DNA of 64,000 bases. Origin: Thereva unica (lineage: Eukaryota > Arthropoda > Insecta > Diptera > Therevidae). The DNA lies in contig OX465282.1 of the NCBI GenBank assembly GCA_949987705.1, positions 124,144,310 to 124,208,309 of the forward strand. The letters run 5' to 3'. The notes beneath the pieces are model-generated. The model was given only the letters and a program-made list of their open reading frames with translations. It had not been told where the DNA came from and ran no database searches. A program made the translations under genes and the position numbers. Shown in pieces: positions 1 through 9,236 of this stretch (the stretch's first letter is position 1; each line of letters starts with the position of its first letter).

Positions 1-1131
1 AATGACTTAGAAAATAATTTAACAGACATCCTTAGGAGATATATTAAACCAGGCAAAATAGCCGTATACACAGAATTAAGCGATAATCAATATAATAAGT
101 TCCAACAGAAAGTTATTGAACTCTTTGATGATATTCCAAATATAAAATTTGTTAGATGCTCTTTTCACGCAAAAAATATGAAAACGGAGGAAGAAACATA
201 TAAAGCAATACACAATTATCACAAGACCGAGACAGGACATTCCGGCATAAATGAAAACTATCAGGGACTAAAAAGAAAGATATATTTTCCAAAACTTAAA
301 GAATTAATCCAAAAATACATCAACAATTGCGACACTTGCAACAAAGTTAAGTATGACAGAAACCCAATCAAGGAAAAATTTAAACTTACAGAGACTCCAA
401 AAGATATAAAACAAATAATTCATATGGATGTCTACACAAACTCGAAAGCAAATTTCCTAACATTCATTGACAGATTCTCCAAATTCGCAACAGCATTTTA
501 CCTCGAAGACAGGAATAATCGAACAATCATAGAAAAATTAAGAGAATTTAAATCTCAAAGAGGCCACTTCAAAAAACTAATAACCGACAATGAATTCAGA
601 AGTGTAAACATCAAAGATTACCTTAGAAATGAGAACATAGAACTTCATTTAGTCAAACCTAACAACCATACGGGAAACTCCGATGTAGAGCGACTACATA
701 ACACCATAGCTGAAAAAATTAGAACACTCGCTATCGAAAGTAATAATCTTAGTATAAAAGAAAAAATGTGTAAGGCCATTGAATGGTACAATAACATCTA
801 CCATTCTGTGACAAAAGAGAAACCAATAAATATTCAAGAGGGACTTTGCGACAAAGACGTAATTTACAATAACTTACGTAAAGCGAAAATCAAAAATATT
901 AATAAGCGTAATGCGAAAAGGGAAGAGTACAACGAAAACAGAACAGAGGGATATATTAAGAATTATAAAAGTGTCAGGCACAAAGAACAGCCCAAATATA
1001 TTAAATCCAAATTAGATAATATTCATAGCTCAAACATTAAAAGAAAAAAATATTTTTCAGGTGAAATGGATCCTCAGGCTATTTCTAATCTCATGGATGC
1101 TAATACTAACCCAGGCACATCTTATGATTGA
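1..1131 (+). CDS. errantivirus pol, 3' part (integrase)
   Basis: The frame is open from the first base to the stop at 1129-1131, so this is the C-terminal part of a longer pol. After the first in-frame ATG (178) the protein has the HHCC zinc module of retroviral integrases (H..H near residues 14-20, then CDTC near 51), followed by a DDE core: D in HMDVY, D in ITDNEF and E in DVERLHN. Integrase inserts the cDNA copy of the element into chromosomes. The downstream env and the LTR starting AGTTAT place it with insect errantiviruses (gypsy group). RT and RNase H lie left of the window. No frame damage is visible in the part seen. Family call is firm; the exact lineage is not determined. Confidence 0.9.
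   Translation, partial: NDLENNLTDILRRYIKPGKIAVYTELSDNQYNKFQQKVIELFDDIPNIKFVRCSFHAKNMKTEEETYKAIHNYHKTETGHSGINENYQGLKRKIYFPKLKELIQKYINNCDTCNKVKYDRNPIKEKFKLTETPKDIKQIIHMDVYTNSKANFLTFIDRFSKFATAFYLEDRNNRTIIEKLREFKSQRGHFKKLITDNEFRSVNIKDYLRNENIELHLVKPNNHTGNSDVERLHNTIAEKIRTLAIESNNLSIKEKMCKAIEWYNNIYHSVTKEKPINIQEGLCDKDVIYNNLRKAKIKNINKRNAKREEYNENRTEGYIKNYKSVRHKEQPKYIKSKLDNIHSSNIKRKKYFSGEMDPQAISNLMDANTNPGTSYD
1051..1061 (+). promoter_or_regulatory. candidate splice acceptor for env subgenomic mRNA
   Basis: A pyrimidine tract followed by CAG (TATTTTTCAG, 1051-1060) lies exactly where the env frame becomes signal-peptide-like. The env frame begins at 1061 with GTG, not ATG, so the start codon may be supplied by an upstream exon. 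Errantivirus env is known to be made from a spliced RNA; use of this particular site is inferred. Confidence 0.5.
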
Positions 1132-2641
1132 GAAAATCACAACAAAATCGGGGTACACAGAAATTAAATTGGAAGACGTTGATATCGTAAAAGATTATAA
1201 TACCATACTACATATAATTGATCCTAAAGAAATAATTGATATACTTACCGATTTAGAAAATAACATTAAAATATCAGACTTACAGGATAGGGCCATATTT
1301 TTAGAACACCAATTAGAAAGCATTCGCAATAGAATCCAAACACTAATACCTCATAAACAAAAACGAGGACTTTTTAATTTTGTAGGCACATTACATAAGT
1401 GGTTATATGGGACGATGGATGACGCTGACAGACAAGAACTAGAACAACACCTTGACGTAATCGACTCAAACAATCATAATATAATACAGAACTTAAATTC
1501 TCAAGTAAAGATCAATAAAAATTTTAATGAAACATTCCAAAAATTAAAGGAAACAATAGGAAAAGATAGAAAGCTTTTATCGGAGAAATTAAATGCAATA
1601 GAAAATTATAACAAAGTAACTTATAGACAAATATTGTATACTGACTTTGCCTTGAAACTAAAAATATTGCAGGATATCGTAGAACAAATACAAGATAATG
1701 TAGCTTCCGCAAGAATAGGTATAATACACAGTAACATTCTGACAAATGAGGAAATCCTAGAATATAAGGTAGATTTTCAGAAATTACAAAATATAAAGTT
1801 AGATGTTGTATTAAGAAATAATGATAATTTAATATTTGTAATAAGAATTCCAAAAGAAATTATAACATTAGAGAAAATGCTTCTCATACCTATAAGTGAT
1901 GACGGTAATAAAGAATTTAACTTCAGCCCTTTAGAAATTGTAAAATATGAAAACCAAACCTTTAGCTACATTAAAGATAAAGATCTAAAAAACCTAGAAT
2001 TATGTAACAATTACTTAATAAAAAGAAATTGCGAAAAAACTTTTAATAATATGTCAGAAATAATTGAATTAGGAGAGGGAACCATATTAGCAAAAAATCA
2101 AAGATCAGTGAAATTTAATAGTACTTTCAATAATGAAGAAATTATATTAAATGGAAATTATTTAATTAAGTTTAGCAATTGCTCGATTAAAATCAATAAT
2201 TATATTATACAAGATAATAGAAAGAGTTTCAAACAAAAATTTTCAATCCCTTACTACTTAGAGAATATAAAAAACCTAAATAAGAAACTTATGTTTGATG
2301 ATATAATCCTTCAACAAGTAGAGAATATCAAAGAGATAAAAGAAATAAAATATGAAGGAAAAGCTCACTACATATATTCAATAACGTCTACTATTATATT
2401 TGTAATTGTTTTTGTGATTATTGCAATTTACATATATATTTCAAAATCGAAAAGTTCATTAACTATTACTAATAAATTTGTAGAACATCAGGAGAGTTCT
2501 AAATTTAAGGAGGGAGGAGTTATGTCAGCAAAAATCCTTAGCGACAACAATTCAAAAACTCCTTCTAATATTCCCATGGTCGCGACATTTCCGTTAGTAC
2601 AACGTGACCAAGGTTCATATTTCAATACTTACCATATCTAA
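1061..2641 (+). CDS. env: errantivirus envelope glycoprotein (env)
   Basis: Open frame of about 526 codons overlapping the end of pol in another frame. It begins with a hydrophobic signal-like stretch (MKWILRLFLISWMLIL if GTG is read as start; the first ATG is at 1094). Near residue 100 a basic motif (KQKRG) followed by GLFNFVGTL resembles the furin site and fusion peptide of insect Env proteins. Several N-x-S/T sites follow, and a single membrane anchor lies near residues 441-462 (IIFVIVFVIIAIYIYI), then a short tail. The last about 40 codons run into the 3' LTR, as in other errantiviruses. The frame has no stops. I describe it only as an endogenous copy; activity cannot be judged because the 5' half is outside the window. 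Confidence 0.85.
   Translation: MKWILRLFLISWMLILTQAHLMIEKITTKSGYTEIKLEDVDIVKDYNTILHIIDPKEIIDILTDLENNIKISDLQDRAIFLEHQLESIRNRIQTLIPHKQKRGLFNFVGTLHKWLYGTMDDADRQELEQHLDVIDSNNHNIIQNLNSQVKINKNFNETFQKLKETIGKDRKLLSEKLNAIENYNKVTYRQILYTDFALKLKILQDIVEQIQDNVASARIGIIHSNILTNEEILEYKVDFQKLQNIKLDVVLRNNDNLIFVIRIPKEIITLEKMLLIPISDDGNKEFNFSPLEIVKYENQTFSYIKDKDLKNLELCNNYLIKRNCEKTFNNMSEIIELGEGTILAKNQRSVKFNSTFNNEEIILNGNYLIKFSNCSIKINNYIIQDNRKSFKQKFSIPYYLENIKNLNKKLMFDDIILQQVENIKEIKEIKYEGKAHYIYSITSTIIFVIVFVIIAIYIYISKSKSSLTITNKFVEHQESSKFKEGGVMSAKILSDNNSKTPSNIPMVATFPLVQRDQGSYFNTYHI
2507..2517 (+). promoter_or_regulatory. polypurine tract of the errantivirus
   Basis: An all-purine run (AAGGAGGGAGG) sits directly before AGTTATG, the expected start of an errantivirus LTR. 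Such tracts prime plus-strand DNA synthesis. Confidence 0.7.
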
Positions 2642-3040
2642 TGAGAAAACTTAAAGTACTCTGTTCCCATAAAAACTTACCTGCAAAGATAAGAAAATGT
2701 ATCGGTCAGCAAAAATTGCAATGGTCAGAAAAACATAATCTAACATGATGAAAAATTAATTAAGTCAGTCTTAAGACCGTCGCAGAGCTTTAAAGCCGTT
2801 TTTAATAAATATATTTTATTTTTAAAATTAAGTTTTATATTATTCTATTATTTTTCTTTTATTTAAATGAAAAGAAATAAAACTCGCGTATTATAATATT
2901 TAAATACACTACATGTTGCTCCTCTTATTTCACTGGAAACTCACCACCGAGTGAAAACTTACTTAGACAGAAATTTTAAGTAACTTCCTGAACGAGGGGA
3001 AGTCAAATTTCTCCACTCTTTCAACTCAATTTGTGTAACT
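2518..3040 (+). repeat. errantivirus 3' LTR (right border approximate)
   Basis: Starts AGTTATGTC after the polypurine tract and ends near TGTAACT at 3040, giving the AGTTA..TAACT inverted ends usual for this group. An initiator-like TCAGTCTTAAGACCG lies at 2765-2779 and AATAAA signals at about 2804 and 2875. The right border is chosen because sequence similar to the hAT copy at 61083 begins just beyond it; TAACT at 2985 is the alternative. The 5' LTR is outside the window, so the target duplication cannot be tested. Confidence 0.6.
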
Positions 3041-3136
3041 CTTGATTTAATTTTTTTTCAAAATCTTAAATTGCGCCCCCGTCCAATAGCGCCCGGTGCA
3101 AGTGCACCATATGCACCTATGAAAGCGCCGTCCCTG
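3041..3136 (-). mobile_element. hAT-type terminal fragment, cut by the provirus
   Basis: Read on the minus strand from 3136 this begins CAGGGACGGCGC and stays close to the left end of the complete hAT element at 61083 for about 90 bases (shared GGTGCACTTGCAC). Similarity is lost at the LTR border, so the errantivirus probably landed in this copy. The rest would lie left of the window. Confidence 0.65.
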
Positions 3137-3149
3137 CTGCCTAGCTAGA

Positions 3150-4790
3150 TATCCCAAACAACTTATATTACCGTAACTTCGAAGAGACGTACGAGAGACA
3201 CTTGTTCACTTCCTGTTCCTGTGTAAGGCGGTACACACTAGGTGTTCTTAAAGTGATCTCCTTCCTAAATTCAAAGGATGGGTTAAGACATGCGCCACAG
3301 TCGTCCCAACAACGACTAAACTTCAGATACAGAGATTCTGGCATCAAAACAGCCCGCCAAAGCAATAACTGGGCCTTCGGTAATAGAGATGTGATATCAC
3401 CTGATCTAGACAGCCGATTATTCTCCGGTTTGAAGTGTGAAAGAATGACGCGACAATGGGCCGGCTTAATTTTGGAAGAAATATGGATCGGTGATTCCAT
3501 CCATGATCCTCTTTGGGTTGTTCTTCAGCCCAAATACGGCAATTTTTAAGAGTCCGATAACGATTCTTTCTCTAGTTGAATTTTACAGCAGGAGTCTCCT
3601 TTTTTATGCCAATCTCTTTGGCTTTTGTTCAACCGACACATGCAACATGCTCTACCCTTTAAGTTGTATGAGCGAGCTTTCGTCAATGCTAAGGGCAAGA
3701 GTTTGACCGTTCTGGTTAACCTTGCTACCCATCACATGACAAGAGGTCACCATCACCAGTAGGTTCGGGTTCACCATCCTGCGTAACACCTGCTCCCTTT
3801 CTCGAACATAGTCAGGAACCAGAGAAGGGGATCCTCTTAAATTTGAGAAAGTTCTTCCTTTCAATTACTATAAGGTTGCACCTCTCCCAAACCCTGTAGC
3901 CTGGTGGCACAGCCATTGACTGGTGGATTTGTTGGCGCAGGTGATCGCAATTAGACCTCCTGTCACCTTTACACCCCAACAACTGAGGTGAGCAACCGTC
4001 TTTAAGACTTGTCCACCTCAGTCAGAATTGAATCGCAAATCGCAGAGGATTGCTCCTTCATCAATTTGTCCTCGGAAAAATTGTCAAGGACCACTGCCAT
4101 GGTGATCACAGCCAACTTGTCCCCGTATGAAGGTCTTTACGGCTCCCCCTTCTTTCTTCTGGGCCTCTGCTCGGCGGGAGAATCCTTTGACAGAAAAGCG
4201 ACTGTCTAGGTCTGCTTCTTGGAGTTGCTGACCACCATCGATTTGTTGGGAAGCAAGTTGCGAAAGTCGGACTCGGGTGTGCTCTGTGGACTTCCCCAAT
4301 TTCAATGTGGCTCTCCTGGTGTTGGCTCTCCTCTTGGTAGTTTTTGAACAGCAATACCACCAGTAGGTTGGGGCAATGTTATTGATAGAGGAGCCGAAGC
4401 TTCTATGCTGGACGAGGTTCCTCTGAAGAGCTCCCTCTCTAGCTCTGAGCTGATGCTTATGGCATCAGACCCACAACCTCCTTCTTCGACTGATTTATTT
4501 TGTGTCTTTTGGTCCCTAACAGTCCCACTAATATGACAGGAAAGGTAAGGTCTATCTTGACATCCCCTCCATTTCAGGATAAGGCTTATCCTGCTGGGTG
4601 CGCCTGGTGTCCAGAAAAAGTCGTTCGGGACAATGCCAAAACTAGGCACTGCCATGCAGCCCTCAGCACGATAACATTCACATTTTGGCTTGGTAGGCTT
4701 TTAAGGATGAGCTCCTTACCTTCCGTCGTTAGTTGGTTATCCAGGGAATACGACGAGGAGGTGACAATTAGATTTTGACTCTACTCGTTT
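3150..4790 (-). pseudogene. decayed non-LTR retrotransposon ORF1-like remnant
   Basis: The minus-strand frames contain stops but still read as parts of one protein. Around 3890-3970 there is GGLIAITCANKST then SQWLC, and around 3670-3770 GQTLALSIDESSLIQLKG. These resemble the two conserved blocks of ORF1-like proteins (DUF4780-like) carried by many insect retroelements. A basic region near 4200-4350 would be N-terminal. The outer parts (3150-3600 and 4400-4790) are much less certain. No intact frame is present. Confidence 0.4.
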
Positions 4791-5074
4791 TGAAAACCCC
4801 TTACACATCTGAGATAACATCAATGAGTAAACTTGTAATGGTGTTTTGTCCGGTTGTTCTCTAACCTCCTTTTTTAAGGGAGCGTTGCCGGGAGCTTTTG
4901 AGTTGTTAAAGGTAGTGTGAGAACCAACGCCTTCTTACAATAACATTTCTTTATTCATTCAAAACAATCATTATGCACTAACAATTCGGGTCTCCTAAAC
5001 CTAAGAAAATACATATAATCTCTAGATATCTGTATTTGGTAGTCGGTAGGTATGTGTTGTCTGTCTGGGTCTAA

Positions 5075-5150
5075 CCATGCCGTATCATACACCACGACAT
5101 GGTCTACGAATCGCTACTTCGGCATATTGCCGGATCATACACCACGACAA
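5075..5150 (+). repeat. two direct copies of an ATCATACACCACGAC motif
   Basis: ATCATACACCACGACA occurs at about 5084 and 5135. A third copy (CCGGATCATACACCACGAC) is at about 5790-5808, just beyond the inverted-repeat element, so the element may have been inserted into a small tandem repeat. Function unknown. Confidence 0.5.
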
Positions 5151-5174
5151 GGGCTAGGCAGCATTCCTCAGGTA

Positions 5175-5772
5175 ATCCCAGCGGGAAAACTAGCGAGGGG
5201 TTACTCAGGTAACCCACGAATTCTTCAATGATTTGTGTAAGCGCCTACCTGGTAATCGAAAAATTTTACTGGAAATTTAGGAAAATGGAGGTCTTTACGT
5301 TGTAATGAGTAGGTAAGCGACTTGGTAATGCCTTGTGAAATACTTTCGTTGGAAATGTGCTTTTGTTATTTAGCTTTGGCTTGTCGAAGCCTCTCTTCTT
5401 GAGTTTATTCCGTCCTCATCAATTTTATAAGATTAATTTATACCACTAACAATGAGCAACAAAATCAAAAAGATGTCTTGTTAGAAAAATCCTTACCAAA
5501 TGTAGCAAAAATGGAATGGTACTTTCGGAAAGCATTGTTTTTATTGCTAAAAAGGGTAGCCAGAAATTTATTCTGCATGCCTTACATGGTAATCTATGTA
5601 TTCACCTAATACATTTCGCCTCTGAAATAAGTCCTCGTCTGTAATGCCTACTGTAAGTGCTTACCGCCCTAGGACATCCCTATGTAAAAGTAACCTATGA
5701 TTTCATTACAAAGGTAATGGGTCCATCTCATTACCACCTCGCTTACCTAGCCATTACATTTCCCGCTGGGAT
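5175..5772. mobile_element. inverted-repeat element, class unclear
   Basis: The left end ATCCCAGCGGGAAA is matched in inverse at the right end TTTCCCGCTGGGAT. Inside, GGTAAT/ATTACC motifs recur many times in both orientations. There is no ORF, so it would be non-autonomous. I could not find a convincing target duplication. It lies upstream of the first host exon seen. Confidence 0.5.
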
Positions 5773-5810
5773 GTGTATAGTGTAACCGTGCCGGATCATA
5801 CACCACGACT

Positions 5811-6820
5811 CGGTGTAGAACTGGAGAAGGTGACCTTTCCGGAATGAGCCTGGTTAAAGACTAAATTTTGGCCTGGTGAAGCGGTTTATTTTATAGCTAA
5901 AAAGCTCGGCTTAGGACACTTTAAAGCTTCAAAGTTAAGCTTTCAAAAGAAAAGCACCCAGCCTGCTGGGTAAATATTTATTTTTCTAAAGCTTTCTTCG
6001 GAGAGGGATTATTAGTAACGAATTTTTATTCATTACACACTTCAAGGTGGATCTCGTGTGAGCTGCGCACTACTTGTTTTCGCTTGGTTATGATAAAACA
6101 TTGCTCACAAAAGAGGGATAATGTTTGAACCAACAGATAATCTTTTGAAGGAACGGACGGCTGTTACAATGAACAATATTCAATTGTCTCAACATTTCTA
6201 TCTCCACCATCTATCGTGAATTTCTACTTTCTATCTATTTATGTCCACGTTTTTGAAACTTTGATTCAGTATGCGCCTGCGCCATCGTATTACACTATCA
6301 TATATTTGATCTAATATTTGGTCTGAAATTTTGTAGATCTTTGCTATTATAGTAAGAACACGTATTATATTGAGTAAAGTACAGAATTATAGAGTGAACA
6401 CTCATATATAATGCTAACAGCCAAGATCTTTGGTAAATTTTGAAGTTGTCCATAGGTAATACCTAAAAAAGCAAGAAATATAATAATCAATAAAACCACG
6501 ATGAACCTAGATATACTTAAGAATAGCATAATCACGAAGCATCCATTATCTATGACATTTCTTAACCTCATTTTCATAAAGAAACATCACACTTGCCAAT
6601 TGTCGCTTCTATGTCAGTACACTTGACTTGCAATTCCGCCCACCTTCATTCACATGAAGCCTCAACATACTTGCCACTTGAAATCCTTATTGTCCCCGTT
6701 TAAGCCAGTATCTGTGGTAGTAGAATTTAAATTTCAAATTCCCTTTTAGTGCAAAAAAAAACCACTTTAAAGAAATCACTTGAATTTCTAATTTCTCCAT
6801 TACTTATCTCCTCATTTCAG
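5811..6820. other. no gene seen; sequence upstream of the first visible exon
   Basis: AT-rich, without a recognisable coding segment or mobile element. A short hairpin CCCAGCCTGCTGGG lies near 5958. It is presumably intron, because the exon at 6821 begins mid-protein behind a good splice acceptor. Confidence 0.4.
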
Positions 6821-6909
6821 GTATTCCATCCACCCAATCCGCAAGCAGAGAATCCTTTTGAATTTCGGATACGATACAAATTTATCAGTCAATCTGACGC
6901 CGTTGTGAG
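6821..6909 (+). CDS. host CUB-domain gene, exon A
   Basis: A CTCATTTCAG acceptor precedes it and GTAAGT follows. The frame gives 29 codons plus two bases, ending SQSDAVVR after joining to exon B. The stretch NPFEFRIRYKF looks like the last strand of a CUB domain. It begins in phase 0 mid-protein, so earlier exons must exist to the left. The intron to exon B is 165 bp. Confidence 0.7.
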
Positions 6910-7074
6910 GTAAGTCTGACGGAATTCTCGCAAGAGGGCAGAGTTCTTTCGATTTATTTTAAGAATCACCCTGCCACAGAAAATCTAAACTACTTTATTT
7001 AAAATCTCTCTTTTTACCTCGTTTTTTTTTTTCTTCTCTCCAATCACTCTGACCTGTTTTTTTTATTTTACCAG

Positions 7075-7311
7075 GTACGGTATACCGGATGAACTGCTGG
7101 AGCTGGGACGTGTGACCCCGGGCACATACTGCACACGACAATTTGAAGAATGTTATCGGAAGAAGTGCCGTCTACAGAGTCCAAATTATCCTGGAATGTA
7201 TCCAAGAAATGTCACTTGCTATTGGACAATTCGTCAGAAAACAGTTCCTACCTGCAAGCATGCAATGGTATCAGTCAGTCAAGAGAACCAACATAAAGCT
7301 TTGGTCAAGAG
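7075..7311 (+). CDS. host CUB-domain gene, exon B (start of a CUB domain)
   Basis: Acceptor TTTTACCAG, donor GTGAGT. Phases fit exon A (two bases carried in) and exon C (two bases carried out). The 79 codons hold a cysteine-rich lead (YCTRQFEECYRKKC), then LQSPNYPGMYPRN and VTCYWTI, the hallmark opening of a CUB domain (SPNYP, then Cys and an aromatic). CUB domains are extracellular beta-sandwiches that bind proteins or sugars. An N-glycosylation site (NVT) is present. I recognise the fold but not the gene. Confidence 0.9.
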
Positions 7312-9100
7312 GTGAGTAGTCCTGCTGCTTAGTCCTTTTTTCTATTCTTTTATGTTCATTTTTTTTAAGCTTTTGAAAATTTCCAGAAGTTAGCAAATAC
7401 AGCTCCGCCCCAAAACCACCCCCGCCATAGCCATTGAGCGGACGAAAGAGTCAAGGCTTAACTTTGTTTATTTTTAACAGAAAAAAGGTACAAAGAAAGC
7501 CTCGACAACGGCGCCAAGTGACCTAAAAATTTTCTATTTTTAATTGCTTCACATTTTAACTAAAAAACAGGACGAAAAGGAGCACGGCAGACGCTTTGAG
7601 TGGACCATGAAATGTTGACGATTTCATGCAGCTATGAGCACTTTAATTAAATTTAAACTAAAGATATTAAAGCCAACTTCAATCCCGGCTGCAATTGAAG
7701 GAAATATGCACGAATTTTAAATTAATCTGCGGATTATGCGCCACATTTAAATCCCGTAGGTGCTTACTTACTTAGTATCCGGCTGTACAACAGGGATCCG
7801 ATTCCTTTCGTAAGTGCTCATTCCACGGGTCCAGATTTCGATGTGATGTCGTCCTGGTCCTCGCGATGGTTAGGTGCACCTCACTCTCAGAACTTTAGGA
7901 GCAGGTTCCTTTTCACTCATACGAGCTTGATGACCTATCCAATGGGTCTACCAAGCTTGATGGACTGTACGACATCTATGTCGGGGTAGCGTTCCTTTTG
8001 AAATGTGCCTTTGTGAATAGTGCAGTAGTAATAGATGGGATTTCATAAACTTTTAATTGAATCCCTGGAAGATTTGTGTGTCGTTTTAATTACGTGCAAC
8101 GGAGTTATTAAATCTTATGTAATAATCATTCAATGCTTTTCCACTCGTTTGCCCTGGTACTACTTCTTTCAGGAAGCATAACACGAAAACGACACTTCTT
8201 TCTATTTCTCCGAATTTTATGTCACCGGTTAAAGTCATCAACTTTACGCAAGTTAAGCCTCGATACCTGTGTTTCACCTCATATTGACTTAACTTGATAT
8301 CAGGAGTCTGGATATACCTTAGTACACAACTTCTGGGCTCACAATAAAATAGCGGCTTAATGAACTGGTTTTCCTTCTTCCATCTCAGGGTATGGTGTGA
8401 AACTTGCGGCTGGTCAATATCTTAACATGAGACGCATAACTTTCCCTGTCGATCTGCGATAGAATGACAAAATATTCGTAATTGCTAAACAAGCATCAAA
8501 ATATTTGGGATTTCTTTAACGCTTAACCAATGTTTTATATCTCATCCAACACGGTTCTGCGACGATGTTAACCCACCTCTGGGAAACCCAGACTTATGCC
8601 AAGTAAACATCAATTTGCCATATCCTCCTTCTGCCATAACCAATACAGTTTCTATAAAAGAACTATCTGACATTATGGAAAAACCAACTGTCTGGTGCTT
8701 GTCTCTTTCCTCCAAATCACTGACTGGGATTTGTGTTTGAAGACTATCAGAGCGAACTGAAACCTATAATGGGTTTGTCCATTCTTCATTCTACCGAGCC
8801 CATAACGCATAGTCCGAACAGATGGTTTAATCCGGAATGTTTGGACCTAACTAAACCTTAGGAAGGAGACTAGGGAGCATGTATTCGTCCTCTGAATATA
8901 TGGCTTTGGTCTGAGTTTATTAAATTGACTCAATGTTAAGAAATATCTGATTATGAGCGGTTTTTGGGGGGCACTATAGTAAAGTGAGGTCTGTAAGAGT
9001 AATGTCTGATCTCATTCGTGGATGAACTGAAACTCCGCGGTGCCCAAGACCCCATAGATAATGTTGGTATCGTCTGAACGAGTTCAATGGTGAAAACTGT
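7312..9100. other. intron start, nothing firmly recognised
   Basis: First part of a 9.8-kb intron. Around 7760-8000 the minus strand has short stretches like the 3' region of RTE-type elements, too decayed to call. No RNA gene or open frame is supported. Confidence 0.4.
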
Positions 9101-9105
9101 GCGCG

Positions 9106-9226
9106 TGTGGTTGGGAGCACGACACTAAAACACAACCTATTTGGTTACTGGTCTTTATTGAACTGACTAATGGTATAATGGTAATATATTTACAGCGGCT
9201 ATCAGCTGTTAAGCCTACAGCTGACA
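9106..9226 (-). repeat. 3' LTR of the gypsy-type element
   Basis: 121 bp, TGTGGTTGGG..CAGCTGACA, matching 13381-13501 base for base as read here. The short length is notable. Confidence 0.92.
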
Positions 9227-9236
9227 TCTCCCCTCT
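9227..9236 (-). promoter_or_regulatory. polypurine tract of the gypsy-type element
   Basis: On the minus strand AGAGGGGAGA lies immediately before the 3' LTR. It overlaps the last codons of pol. Confidence 0.75.

Noticed and set aside
3168..4655. several 70-117 codon ORFs on both strands
   Set aside because: They overlap each other and a decayed retroelement ORF; none shows an independent family match.
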